Of a stretch of DNA of 64,000 bases, positions 36,681-45,647 are shown piece after piece (position 1 is the stretch's first letter; each line of letters begins with the position of its first letter). The position numbers were made by a program, and so were the translations under genes. This DNA is from an uncultured Bacilli bacterium (GTDB lineage Bacteria; Bacillota_I; Bacilli_A; RF39; UBA660). The stretch spans positions 3,939-67,938 of the forward strand of contig CAJUNE010000002.1 in assembly GCA_910587745.1 (NCBI GenBank), read 5' to 3'. The notes beneath the pieces were generated by a model, which was not told where the DNA came from, searched no databases, and worked only from the letters and a program-made list of their open reading frames with translations.

Positions 36681-38399
36681 TCACTCCATTATACTATTTT
36701 TAATTCTTACATAATCTGTGGCTTTGATATTTCCATCACCATCAACATCTGCGGCAATGCTCGCAGGAGTAGATAATTCACTTCCACTTTTTTCCATTAT
36801 GTAATTTTTAATTTTTACATAATCGGTTGCTCCTAACTTGCCATCACCATCTACATCACCTTTGACAGCGATTATATATTTATAAGTTTTCTTGCCATCA
36901 GTTATTGTAATTTCTTGTCCTGTTTTTATAATGTCATTGTCACTAGCATTAATTGTTACTGTATATCCACTTAATTTACTTTTTATAGTTCCTATTGTGG
37001 TACCAACAGCAAGATTTTGCAAACATCCTGCATTAACACTTGCTCCTAGTTTAGCTAACATAGCTGTTTCATCACTATCAACACTTGGAGACGAAGAGCT
37101 ACCACCATTTACAATAACATCTTTAGAACCACCACTTGCATATACTAAACCAGCTAAAGCAGGATTCTTGGCACTACTACTAGCACCGATATTAAAGAAG
37201 TTATATAACCCAGCATAAGTTACTCCTTCATATGTAAACTCTGCACCATTAGTAGTATTTGATAATTTAACTCCAGCCTCTTGAATGGCTAAACTTGCTA
37301 AATATACTGCGCTTATATTTTCATTTTTTCCAGCTTCAACAAATATAGAAGAATATGATTGATTGTCTAATACCGAAGTACCTGACATAAAAGTTCCTTT
37401 TAAAATTGTCTGTACAACTTGTTCATTATAATTATCAGAATATCCTAAATTTTCAAACATTAATATTCTTTCTTCTATTAAAAAGTTTCTTGGGTCTAAA
37501 TAATATCCTACGGTTGCACGATTTGCTTTATACCATCCTTTTTCTGTTTGAACTAATGGTTTATCATAATATGCATCACCACCTTGAATAGAACTTACAT
37601 TTTGCTCAGCTGTTATTGACTTTTCAAAATCTAAGCCTGTTTTTAAAGCTTTAAAAGTCCAGTTAGGACGAGTTTTATGAAGTAATCTTAATTTGCATTT
37701 ATAACTTTCAGGAAAACCTTGTTCATTTAATTCAGCTTCAAAAGTAGCATCAGTTATTGTACTTTCGCAAGTTTTATCAATTTCTTTTCCTGGCAACCCA
37801 GTATATTCTGGCATATTTTCAAATATCGGTATGGTAAATTCTAAGGGTAATTCTAATAAATTATTGGCTTTATATGTTCTATAACTTGTTAATGCTTCAC
37901 TATATGGGGCTGCTAAATTAGCCATATATTGATGATTGTAAACATTGTATGATGAATTCGGATTTACATTGAACTTTTTTAAATATGATGTAAATTGACC
38001 TTTATTTATGTATGACCTTGTCATAAATCTTGCTCCACCTACAATGGCTTTCTTTGGTGTTGTCCATGGTCTATCATATACATCAGTATTTTCCCCAGCA
38101 TTTTTAATTTCTATATAACTAGCACAAACATAGGCACTTTTTCCACTGTAATCTATTTCATACCAGCCAGCATTACAAGCTCCATTTTTAGGTTCATCAG
38201 GTACTACACTTTCTTTTTTTAATGAGTAAGATGTGCCACTTTTACCAAGTATATAATAGCCATAATTTGTTCCTGGACCTTTTCTTAAATATACTGCATC
38301 TTTTAATACTGCTTTTTTTTCTTCAGCATAAACATTTATAGTTAGACAAAAAAAGACAAATATAAAGACTAAAAATAACTTTTTTCTACTACACTTCAT
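36681..38399 (-). CDS. Secreted glucosaminidase with SH3 and type I dockerin domains
   Basis: 572 residues from the ATG at 38399 (AAGGAGG ahead). Signal peptide (~1-25), a bacterial SH3 domain (~28-95, LRKGPGTNYGYYILG), a middle region, a glucosaminidase-type domain (~310-430, AVYLASLAIQEAGV, GLYNFFNIGA), then a C-terminal type I dockerin with two calcium repeats: DVDGDGKLGATDYVKIKNYI and DVDGDGNIKATDYVRIKNSI. It would trim peptidoglycan glycan strands while bound to a cohesin or a similar partner. The next gene encodes a beta-sandwich membrane protein, a possible anchor. Confidence 0.9.
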   Translation of the reverse strand: MKCSRKKLFLVFIFVFFCLTINVYAEEKKAVLKDAVYLRKGPGTNYGYYILGKSGTSYSLKKESVVPDEPKNGACNAGWYEIDYSGKSAYVCASYIEIKNAGENTDVYDRPWTTPKKAIVGGARFMTRSYINKGQFTSYLKKFNVNPNSSYNVYNHQYMANLAAPYSEALTSYRTYKANNLLELPLEFTIPIFENMPEYTGLPGKEIDKTCESTITDATFEAELNEQGFPESYKCKLRLLHKTRPNWTFKALKTGLDFEKSITAEQNVSSIQGGDAYYDKPLVQTEKGWYKANRATVGYYLDPRNFLIEERILMFENLGYSDNYNEQVVQTILKGTFMSGTSVLDNQSYSSIFVEAGKNENISAVYLASLAIQEAGVKLSNTTNGAEFTYEGVTYAGLYNFFNIGASSSAKNPALAGLVYASGGSKDVIVNGGSSSSPSVDSDETAMLAKLGASVNAGCLQNLAVGTTIGTIKSKLSGYTVTINASDNDIIKTGQEITITDGKKTYKYIIAVKGDVDGDGKLGATDYVKIKNYIMEKSGSELSTPASIAADVDGDGNIKATDYVRIKNSIME

Positions 38400-38511
38400 A
38401 ACTGCCTCCTTATTCTCATAGTTATACATTATAATTATAACTTATAGTAAAAAATATCTCAACTTATTAGACTTTTTAATTCGTAAATTTTATGTAAAGC
38501 TTATAAATTGT

Positions 38512-38540
38512 TTGCAAGAAGACATAATATATTATATAAT
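38512..38540 (+). promoter_or_regulatory. Promoter of the LCP gene
   Basis: TTGCAA, 17-bp spacer, TATAAT, about 34 bp ahead of the start codon. Confidence 0.75.
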
Positions 38541-38573
38541 AATAATTGTTAATATTAGAATAGAAGGTGTTTA

Positions 38574-40577
38574 ATGAAAGTACTTTTTAATAAATTAAAA
38601 AAATGTAATAAAATATTTCTTATTATTTATTTATTAACTTTTATTATATATTTAGTAACTTATTTCTTACTGATAAAGAATTTAATGGGTCTTAGTGGTG
38701 TTGAAACTTTAATAAGATCTATTGTAATTGGTTTGTTCGGAATATGGTTAATAGCTTATTTTTTATGGAACTTAATTAATCTTATTTTGAAAAAACATAT
38801 TACTTTATCTATTACGACAGCTTTAACTATTATTTTTGTGGTAGTATTCTCCGCGGTAAATTATTATATAAATGTTATTTATACAAGTATTGATAATTTA
38901 GCAGAAAGTGAACAAGTTACTTATACTTCTAATTTAATTGTTATGAGTGGAACTTCTTTAAATGATAATAGTAAACTGGGAATGATTAATACTGATAAAG
39001 ATATTGAAGGTAATGTTCTTGCTAAAGAACTGATTAAAGATAAAAAATTGGAAAATTTAGAAGTTATTGAATACTCTAGCTATTATGAAATGATTTATGA
39101 TTTAATTAGTGGTAAAATACAAGGAACTTTCTTAAATTCTAATTATTTAGTTACTTATAGTGAAGAAGAATTTGAAGGTATTAAAAATAGTATGATTCTT
39201 TATTCTTATAGTAAAAAAATGAAAAATCAAGATACCGAACTTAAAAGCAAAAAAAGTTTAAATGAACCTTTTACTATTCTCCTTATGGGTGTTGATAGTG
39301 AGGATGATGGACTAGATCAAAATGCTGCTTTTAATGGGGATACTTTAATGCTTGTTACTTTTAATCCTAAAACTCTTAATGCGACCATGTTCTCTATTCC
39401 AAGAGATACTTATGTCCCTATTGCTTGTAATAACAATAAATATGCAAAAATAAATTCAGCGGCTGGGTATGGTACAAGTTGTGTTATCCAAACTATTGAA
39501 CAACTTACGGAAGTGAAAATAGATTACTATGTTAAAATTAACTTTAAAGGCGTTGTTGATTTAGTAGAAGCAGTTGGTGGAATTGATGTTGATGTTGAAG
39601 TTCCAGATTATAAACTTTATTATAAGGCCCATAATGGTCGTGTTTGTGAGCAAAACTCTTTAAGACAATTTGGCGATCAACTTGTTTGTATGGATACTGG
39701 TATGCAACACTTAAACGGCGAACAAGCCTTAGCTTATGCTAGATGTAGACATGCTTATTTACAAAGTGATATTGCTCGTAATAGACATCAACAACAAATT
39801 GTTGAAGCTTTAGCTAGAAAAATCGCTAATCCTTCTAATATTAATCGCTTTGAAGAATTACTTAATGCTATAACTAATAATATGAAAACTAATATGGAAA
39901 AGAAACAAATGCTTACGTTCTATGATGTCCTAAAAGAAATGGTCTTAAAATCTTTTGGTGATGGCGATTTTGTTAAAATTCAAAAAACTTATTTAGAATA
40001 TTATTCTCTTCCTGTTAGATATGGTAATATGACATTATCAGCGGTTGGTTATTATCCAGACTCTTTAAATGCTATTAAAAATTTAATGAAATCTAATTTA
40101 GGCTTAGAAAAAAAAGAAATGATTAAAACGTTTAGCTTCGATGCTAATGAAGAATATACAACAAAAGTTACTGGTCAAGGTATTACAACAGGTGGTAAGT
40201 TAGAAACCATGCCAAACTTTATTGGTAAACCTATATCAGAAGTAGAAGCTTGGGCAACTAGCCATAATATCACTTTAAATACAGAATTTGTTGATGCAGA
40301 TAGTGAATATTATAATTCTAATACTTTACCTGGTATGGTAGCTAATCAAAGTATTGGAGCTTATACTCTTATAAATGAAATTACAGAATTAACAATTTAT
40401 ATAAATAATGCGTCTCAAATACCAACTCCTAATCCTGATGATAACCAAAATAACAATGATTCTAATAACGGGGAAGAAGATAATTCTAACGATGATATTC
40501 CTGATGTAATTCTTCCGAGTGAAGAAGAGGAATCTGATAATGAGAACTCTGAAAATGAAGAAACTAACCAAGATTAA
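38574..40577 (+). CDS. LytR-CpsA-Psr (LCP) family protein with a PASTA domain
   Basis: 667 residues. Three N-terminal hydrophobic segments, then an accessory domain (~110-220) and the LCP catalytic domain (~235-420) with LLMGVDS, GDTLMLVTFNP, SIPRDTYVPI, KINSAAGYG and the Arg-rich ALAYARCRHA...DIARNRHQQQ. Residues ~537-608 (MPNFIGKPISEVEAWATSHN) form one PASTA domain; the tail is Asn/Asp/Glu-rich. LCP enzymes attach teichoic acids or glycans to peptidoglycan; PASTA domains bind wall fragments. The fusion is less common than LCP alone. Confidence 0.93.
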   Translation: MKVLFNKLKKCNKIFLIIYLLTFIIYLVTYFLLIKNLMGLSGVETLIRSIVIGLFGIWLIAYFLWNLINLILKKHITLSITTALTIIFVVVFSAVNYYINVIYTSIDNLAESEQVTYTSNLIVMSGTSLNDNSKLGMINTDKDIEGNVLAKELIKDKKLENLEVIEYSSYYEMIYDLISGKIQGTFLNSNYLVTYSEEEFEGIKNSMILYSYSKKMKNQDTELKSKKSLNEPFTILLMGVDSEDDGLDQNAAFNGDTLMLVTFNPKTLNATMFSIPRDTYVPIACNNNKYAKINSAAGYGTSCVIQTIEQLTEVKIDYYVKINFKGVVDLVEAVGGIDVDVEVPDYKLYYKAHNGRVCEQNSLRQFGDQLVCMDTGMQHLNGEQALAYARCRHAYLQSDIARNRHQQQIVEALARKIANPSNINRFEELLNAITNNMKTNMEKKQMLTFYDVLKEMVLKSFGDGDFVKIQKTYLEYYSLPVRYGNMTLSAVGYYPDSLNAIKNLMKSNLGLEKKEMIKTFSFDANEEYTTKVTGQGITTGGKLETMPNFIGKPISEVEAWATSHNITLNTEFVDADSEYYNSNTLPGMVANQSIGAYTLINEITELTIYINNASQIPTPNPDDNQNNNDSNNGEEDNSNDDIPDVILPSEEEESDNENSENEETNQD

Positions 40578-40592
40578 TGGTTAGTTTTTGTT
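40561..40592 (+). terminator. Terminator of the LCP gene
   Basis: AACTAACC/GGTTAGTT, 8-bp stem, followed by a T run; it overlaps the last codons of the gene. Confidence 0.8.
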
Positions 40593-40599
40593 TTTAATA

Positions 40600-41481
40600 C
40601 TATATATTTTCACTTATTTTTATACTTGCTAAAGCACCTTCGCTTGCAGCATTTATTAATTGGTAGGTATCTTTTTTTGTTACATCGCCTGAGGCATATA
40701 TTCCATCTATATTTGTCGCTCCATTTTTATCTACCAAAATATACCCTTTATCTAATTTAATGTCACTATTTTCTATAAAACTAGTATTTGGTATAAATCC
40801 TATATAAATAAATAAAGCACTTACATTTAACTCTTGGCCATCTTTTAAGATTAAACCTGATAATATATTATTTTCTTCTTTTAACTCTTTTATTTCATTA
40901 TTTAATATTAATTCTATATTATTAGTATTCTTAACTTCTTCAACTAAAGTATCTTCGCCTCTAAATTCTTCTCTACGATGAATTAAATAAACTTTTTTTA
41001 CTAGTTTAGATAAATGTATACTTTCTGCTAAAGCACTAGAGCCTCCACCTATAACTGCTACTTCTTTATTTTTATATAATGCTCCATCACATAATGCACA
41101 AGTACTTATTCCTCTTCCTAATAAAGCTTCTTCTTTGTCTAAACCTAATAGTTTAGGTCTTCTACCAGTAGCTATTAAAATATTTTTAGCTTGATATACA
41201 TTGTTTTTAGTTTTTATTGTTTTAGAATCAGTTATAATATCTGTTACTTCTTCTATTTTATATTCAATCTCTAATTCTTGAACTTTTGTAAATAAGTTAA
41301 ATGCAAAATCAGGACCACTTACTGAAGATATTCCAGGATAGTTCTCGACATTAGTTATTTTATTTAACGTTCCACCTGGTGCGCTACTTTCAATCATTAA
41401 AACTTTTAAATTGGCTCTTTTTGCATATATCGCTGCGCTTATACCAGATATACCCATACCAATTATTATTAAATCATACAT
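40600..41481 (-). CDS. trxB: Thioredoxin reductase
   Basis: 293 residues. GMGISGISAAIYAKRANL is the FAD-binding Rossmann loop, GISTCALCDGALYKNKEV the redox CxxC (CALC) and the following NADPH-domain strand GGGSSALAESIHL; the C-terminal IDGIYASGDVT closes the FAD site. It reduces thioredoxin with NADPH. The middle Cys motif is normally CAxC, as here. The start ATG shares one base with the lgt stop (TAATG), so the two are coupled. Confidence 0.95.
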   Translation of the reverse strand: MYDLIIIGMGISGISAAIYAKRANLKVLMIESSAPGGTLNKITNVENYPGISSVSGPDFAFNLFTKVQELEIEYKIEEVTDIITDSKTIKTKNNVYQAKNILIATGRRPKLLGLDKEEALLGRGISTCALCDGALYKNKEVAVIGGGSSALAESIHLSKLVKKVYLIHRREEFRGEDTLVEEVKNTNNIELILNNEIKELKEENNILSGLILKDGQELNVSALFIYIGFIPNTSFIENSDIKLDKGYILVDKNGATNIDGIYASGDVTKKDTYQLINAASEGALASIKISENI

Positions 41482-42290
41482 TATTCTATTCTCCCTTTAT
41501 TTATATCATTATATAAATTTTCATATTTACCTTTATGATGTAATATTACTAAATATACCAAAGCTATTACAAATAAACATATAGATATTATTTGAGCTAT
41601 TTTGAATCCCCCTAGCATTAGGGAGTCTGTTCGCCAAGCTTCAATAAAGAATCTGCCAAAACTATACCACATTAAATATATACATGTTGTTGCTCCTATT
41701 TTAATATATTTTCTACTTCTAATAAATATTAAAACTATAAATCCTAAAATACACCATAAGAATTCGAAATAAAATGTTGGTAAGTAATATATTCCGCCAA
41801 TATGCATTCCTTTAATAATAAACTCTGGTATACATAAATCTTTTAAAAATGTATAAGTGGTAGCAAACCCGTGAGCTTCACTATTGAAAAAATTCCCCCA
41901 TCTGCCTATCCCTTGAGCTAGAATGACTGCTGGTACAACAATGTCTAGTATTTTTAAAAAATTTAACTTTTTTCTTTTGGTATAAATATATATTGCAATA
42001 GTTCCAAATATTAAACCTCCATGAATAGCAAGGCCACCATTCCAAACTGCAAATATCTCCATTAAATTGTATTTATAATATGATATATTAAATAATACAT
42101 AATATAATCTAGCACCTAATATACCAAATACTATGCCATAAAAACACATATTTATAATATCATCTTTTGATATATTAAACTTTTTAGCTTCTTTTAAGAC
42201 TAAATACATTCCTATAAAAATTCCTGTTAGTATTAAAAAAGAATACCATTTTATTTCTAATCCAAATATTGTAAGCATTGTGGGATTCAT
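41481..42290 (-). CDS. lgt: Prolipoprotein diacylglyceryl transferase
   Basis: 269 residues with seven membrane helices. WNGGLAIHGGLIFG and GRWGNFFNSEAHG are the Lgt signatures, including the essential His and Arg, and WYSFGRFFIEAWRTDSL the C-terminal one. It attaches diacylglycerol to the lipobox Cys of prelipoproteins. Pairing with trxB is seen in other Firmicutes. About 50 bp upstream is a strong hairpin with a T run on the same strand. Confidence 0.96.
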   Translation of the reverse strand: MNPTMLTIFGLEIKWYSFLILTGIFIGMYLVLKEAKKFNISKDDIINMCFYGIVFGILGARLYYVLFNISYYKYNLMEIFAVWNGGLAIHGGLIFGTIAIYIYTKRKKLNFLKILDIVVPAVILAQGIGRWGNFFNSEAHGFATTYTFLKDLCIPEFIIKGMHIGGIYYLPTFYFEFLWCILGFIVLIFIRSRKYIKIGATTCIYLMWYSFGRFFIEAWRTDSLMLGGFKIAQIISICLFVIALVYLVILHHKGKYENLYNDINKGRIE

Positions 42291-42343
42291 ATAATCAACT
42301 CTTTTCTTTTATTATTATACTAGAAAATAAAAAATAAATAAAC

Positions 42344-42475
42344 AAAAAACTACTTTGATACTTATTCATCAAAGTAGTCTTAGATATTACTCTTTAATAT
42401 CGTTAATACTTATAATATTAGATTGATATCAAAAAATAAATATGTGCATAAGTAATACCTGTTGCACATATTTAT
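42344..42475 (-). other. Two-hairpin leader or small RNA upstream of lgt
   Basis: On the minus strand: hairpin AAATATGTGC/GCACATATTT (42464-42473/42438-42447, 16-nt loop) followed ~60 nt later by ACTACTTTGAT/ATCAAAGTAGT (42368-42378/42349-42359) with six T immediately after, a full intrinsic terminator. It ends 54 bp before the lgt start; TATAAT (42313-42318) between terminator and lgt could be a separate promoter. So either a small RNA or an attenuated lgt leader. Confidence 0.5.
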
Positions 42476-42585
42476 AGTTTGTTATATTTTATTTCTTATA
42501 TTAAACCTGTTTTTACCATTTTTTATTTTATTGTATTTTATTTTTTTCTTTTTTCTTGTATAATTGTTTTAAAGGAGTATGGGAA

Positions 42586-43011
42586 ATGGAAAAAATTAAA
42601 GAATTATACACTAAATATGAAGAGATTATTAATTATTTAATTGTGGGAGTTTTAACTACTGTTGTTAGTCTTGCTACTTATTTTATTTGTACTGAAACAT
42701 TTTTAGACCCTAATAAAAAATTAGAACTACAAATTGCTAATATTATTTCTTGGATATTCGCTGTTGCTTTCGCTTATTTCACTAATAGAAAATACGTTTT
42801 TAAAAGTAAAAATAAAAATATGCTAAAAGAAGCTTCCTCTTTTGTAGGCTCTAGAATTCTTAGTCTTTTAATGGATATGTTTACAATGTTTATTATTGTT
42901 TCAGTTTTACATCTTAATGATAAAATTGGTAAACTTGTTTCTCAAGTTATTGTTACAATTGCTAATTATATATTAAGTAAATTATTTGTATTTAAGAAAA
43001 AAGAAAACTAG
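42586..43011 (+). CDS. GtrA-like membrane protein
   Basis: 141 residues from the ATG at 42586, with AAGGAG 8 bp ahead; the upstream ATG at 42556 sits on the probable -10 (TATAAT). Four transmembrane helices. INYLIVGVLTTVVSLATYF, IANIISWIFAVAFAYFTNRKYVF and a late IANYILSKLFVFKKK match the GtrA/DPMS domain, which moves lipid-linked sugars or aids glycosyltransferases that decorate surface polymers. A DPM1-type glycosyltransferase is at 63.5 kb, not adjacent. Confidence 0.9.
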   Translation: MEKIKELYTKYEEIINYLIVGVLTTVVSLATYFICTETFLDPNKKLELQIANIISWIFAVAFAYFTNRKYVFKSKNKNMLKEASSFVGSRILSLLMDMFTMFIIVSVLHLNDKIGKLVSQVIVTIANYILSKLFVFKKKEN

Positions 43012-43021
43012 TATTTATTTA

Positions 43022-43310
43022 GAAAATATGTTAATATTAAATTAGTAGAGCGTTAGGATGCAATCTAATATCTACTTTTTGGGTAAGACATTGACTGTAA
43101 TAGTTAATGTCATTTTTATTATTCTGAACAAGGTTACCCTTATTTGAACCTTCATCTAATCACACTCCTTACTAGCCCAAAACCCCGTAGGATAAAGAAG
43201 AGTCGGATAGTGAATAGAAAAGGCAGACATTAGCCCTAACGCTCAAGGTATTATTCTAATTTATTAAGTATTAAATGGCAATAAAATTCGTACGACAGAT
43301 TTCGACATAA
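43022..43310 (+). ncRNA. Structured repeat RNA, copy 2
   Basis: Same family as 5209-5496 and 63057-63340. Start AAAATATGTTAATATTAAAT, terminal stem GAGCGTTAGG (43048-43057) with CCTAACGCTC (43235-43244), internal hairpin GACATT-ACT/AGT-AATGTC (43087-43111), a second hairpin AAGGTT/AACCTT, the core CTCCTTACTA...AAAACCCCG, and a tail ending ACGACAGATTTCGACATAA. It fills the gap between GtrA and the next, convergent gene. No ORF. Confidence 0.7.
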
Positions 43311-43318
43311 CACTTAAA

Positions 43319-43350
43319 AAGATGTGATTTTTTATAGTCACATCTTCTTT
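43319..43350 (-). terminator. Terminator of the DUF6020-like gene
   Basis: On the minus strand AGATGTGA/TCACATCT followed by T residues; overlaps the TGA stop. Confidence 0.7.
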
Positions 43351-45185
43351 GTTTTAGTTTCTTTATATATTAAACCGATGATTAATGGTAAACTAAATAC
43401 GATTGGTACCATATATCTAAAATATGTATTTACTGGTCCTACTACACAAGTGAGTAATAGTGTAAATGCTGGTATTAATAAAAGTATGAATTTCTTTTTC
43501 TTTTCTACTATTAAATATGTAAATATTAGCATATATACCCAAACGTTAAAACCAATATTGACTTGAGAACCTAGTATAGGAATATAAGGATATATTACAC
43601 CAAAATTTCCAAGTATGTTTCTTGGTATTCCTAAGCCTTTAATAAAATGATAATCTAGGCCAACATTTTCTAACTTCTTGTCATAATTATGATAAACATA
43701 CCAGTTAGATGTATTAGGATAAAAATAACCATAAGTTGTATTTATTGTAGCATTTATATAAGTCATTGGATGTTTAAATAAATGAATAAACCATATTTTT
43801 AAATATTTAATTAAATCTTCATTAGTCGTATCTTTATTAAATTCATCTTTAACATGATCTGCTAGATTGGCTTTATATCTTGTACCTAATGTTTCATAAT
43901 TTAGAATTTTATCAATTATAGCAATTTCTTCTTCATTTAATTCTTCACTATGATATTTTACATATCTGGCTGTTTGTTGAAAAGGTACTGATAATACTTC
44001 TCTTATACTTCCTGATGTTATATTCATTTTTGGTAAAAGAATTTTATTGTGTACAACATACACAAACAATGTAGATAATATAGTTATTATTAAAGCTACT
44101 CTTTTTTCTTTTATAACGATAATTGCGCCTAAAATAGTAAATAATAAAATGTATACACCATTGTTTCTTGTAAGCATTGTAAATAGCATTAATAAACCTA
44201 ATATAATATAATCTTTTTTATTATAATTTGATGTTATTAAGCGATGTAATTCGATAATGAAAAATATTAATAATGCTCCAAAAAAGACATCTTTAACTGG
44301 TGACATCGCATATAATGGAAATACTGGTATCAAAGAATACATTATTAAGACTATAAAGCGATACATAAATGGTATTTTTAATCTTTTTAAATATATTAAA
44401 GAATATGTTAAAGCACTTATTAATACAAATATCTGAAAGCAACTAAACATAAATAATCCTAAATTAATATTTCCTATAGCATCGCCTATTTTAGCACATC
44501 CACCTAATATAAATGAATGAAATGCTGGATGATGGTTTGTTATTTTAATATTATCATTTATTAAATTAACTCCTGTTGAAAATCTAGTGTCCATTCCAAA
44601 ATATTGCTTTATTTGATTAGCTGGGTCCGATGACATTATACTAGGATAAAAACTAATTATATAGGGTAACCAAGCGATTAATATAATTATTATTGTTGTT
44701 TTATATGGATGTTTTTCATAATAATTTTTAAATCTTTTTAAGAACTTTGGTTCTTTTATTTTTTTTAAGTTCATACCTTTAATTTTTGCCATTAATAAAT
44801 TAATAACTGTTGATAAAAAGTAATAATATGTAATTATTTTTACAACTGATAACATTATTAATATAATATTTCCAGCGATTAAACTTTCATTTCCAATAAT
44901 ACTATAGCTAAAACCAAATGTTAGTAATAATGAAAATATAAAACTTAAAATATTGTAAGCTTTTTTCTTCTCTATATCAATAAACTTTTTATAAAAAATT
45001 ATTAGAGCAATTGTTATCCCTAAGATTAATAAAAAATCTGTGTTAGAGTAAAAAAACTTTGTTAAAGAAGATATACTAATATTTTTGATATTTCCATAAG
45101 TTAAAACTACTTCTTTTAATATCCTTTCACTATATATACATAAGGCAGTGAATAAACTTATTAAATATATAACTATTCTTTTCAT
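43338..45185 (-). CDS. Polytopic membrane protein, DUF6020/glycosyltransferase-like
   Basis: 615 residues from the ATG at 45185 (AGGTG 6 bp ahead; the GTG at 45194 overlaps that site). About 13 hydrophobic segments. The loop after the fifth or so helix, YPSIMSSDPANQIKQYFGMD and NHHPAFHSFILGG, with NNGVYILLF later, resembles the acidic/His loop of GT-C membrane glycosyltransferases, and the layout matches DUF6020 proteins of Firmicutes. It probably uses lipid-linked sugars for surface polymers; not proven. Confidence 0.75.
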   Translation of the reverse strand: MKRIVIYLISLFTALCIYSERILKEVVLTYGNIKNISISSLTKFFYSNTDFLLILGITIALIIFYKKFIDIEKKKAYNILSFIFSLLLTFGFSYSIIGNESLIAGNIILIMLSVVKIITYYYFLSTVINLLMAKIKGMNLKKIKEPKFLKRFKNYYEKHPYKTTIIIILIAWLPYIISFYPSIMSSDPANQIKQYFGMDTRFSTGVNLINDNIKITNHHPAFHSFILGGCAKIGDAIGNINLGLFMFSCFQIFVLISALTYSLIYLKRLKIPFMYRFIVLIMYSLIPVFPLYAMSPVKDVFFGALLIFFIIELHRLITSNYNKKDYIILGLLMLFTMLTRNNGVYILLFTILGAIIVIKEKRVALIITILSTLFVYVVHNKILLPKMNITSGSIREVLSVPFQQTARYVKYHSEELNEEEIAIIDKILNYETLGTRYKANLADHVKDEFNKDTTNEDLIKYLKIWFIHLFKHPMTYINATINTTYGYFYPNTSNWYVYHNYDKKLENVGLDYHFIKGLGIPRNILGNFGVIYPYIPILGSQVNIGFNVWVYMLIFTYLIVEKKKKFILLLIPAFTLLLTCVVGPVNTYFRYMVPIVFSLPLIIGLIYKETKTKKM

Positions 45186-45310
45186 AGGCTTCACCTATCT
45201 TTAATTTATCATAATTTATTACTTTTTACAATATAAAAGATTTATTTATTATTTTTTTAATTTTACAGATTTAAGGTAAACTGCTATATAGATTTGTGAC
45301 CTTTAGCTTA

Positions 45311-45384
45311 GCAGATTTAGTGCTTTTAGCTAGGCAGATTTTTAGGATTCTGTTTTTGACTTTTATTATTTTGTATGTTATTTT
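45311..45384 (+). promoter_or_regulatory. Promoter module of the candidate type I toxin
   Basis: Repeat of the sequence at 1179-1251: GCAGATTT, TTTTAGCTAG, GCAGATTTTT, then TTGACT (45356-45361), 17-bp spacer, TATTTT (45379-45384). An additional half copy (TTTAGCTTAGCAGATTT) precedes it. Confidence 0.55.
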
Positions 45385-45413
45385 GTTTTCGTGAGACACA
45401 TTATGTTATGGTA

Positions 45414-45588
45414 CTTGCCACTTTCTAGGAGGTGGTCACTTGTGAGTAAAAAAGACTTTTTAGTTTTAATACTTTTAGTGATAATTATTCTGTTAATCCT
45501 ATTTAGATAAGTATCTATGGGGGTTTTGGATATAAAAATAAGCACCACTCATAAAATAAGTGGTGCACCATAAAATTCTTGTGGCAAG
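45414..45588 (+). promoter_or_regulatory. Long-distance 5'-3' pairing in the toxin mRNA
   Basis: CTTGCCAC (45414-45421), six bases ahead of the ribosome site, is perfectly complementary to GTGGCAAG (45581-45588) at the mRNA 3' end. Between them lies a strong hairpin GCACCACT/AGTGGTGC (45542-45566). Such end-to-end pairing keeps type I toxin mRNAs untranslated until processed. Confidence 0.6.
45442..45510 (+). CDS. 22-aa hydrophobic peptide, candidate type I toxin
   Basis: GTG start at 45442 with a perfect AGGAGG (45427-45432) 9 bp ahead. The product is MSKKDFLVLILLVIIILL followed by ILFR: a charged tip and one membrane helix, the form of Fst/Bsr/TxpA-like toxins. The long 5' leader, the complementary 3' end and a minus-strand TATAAT opposite the 3' end support a toxin mRNA with an antisense RNA. 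Length and hydrophobicity alone do not prove toxicity. Confidence 0.65.
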   Translation: MSKKDFLVLILLVIIILLILFR

Positions 45589-45610
45589 CACTATTTAGTG
45601 TCTCGCTAAG
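45537..45610 (-). ncRNA. Putative antisense antitoxin RNA
   Basis: A minus-strand TATAAT (45616-45621) predicts a start near 45609. The RNA would cover the toxin mRNA 3' region including GTGGCAAG, and end after the hairpin GCACCACT/AGTGGTGC, which on this strand is followed by TTATTTTT. The -35 is poor (CTTTAC). Inferred from layout. Confidence 0.45.
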
Positions 45611-45647
45611 TTAATATTATAATATTTTTAACAAAAAGTAAAGCTTT

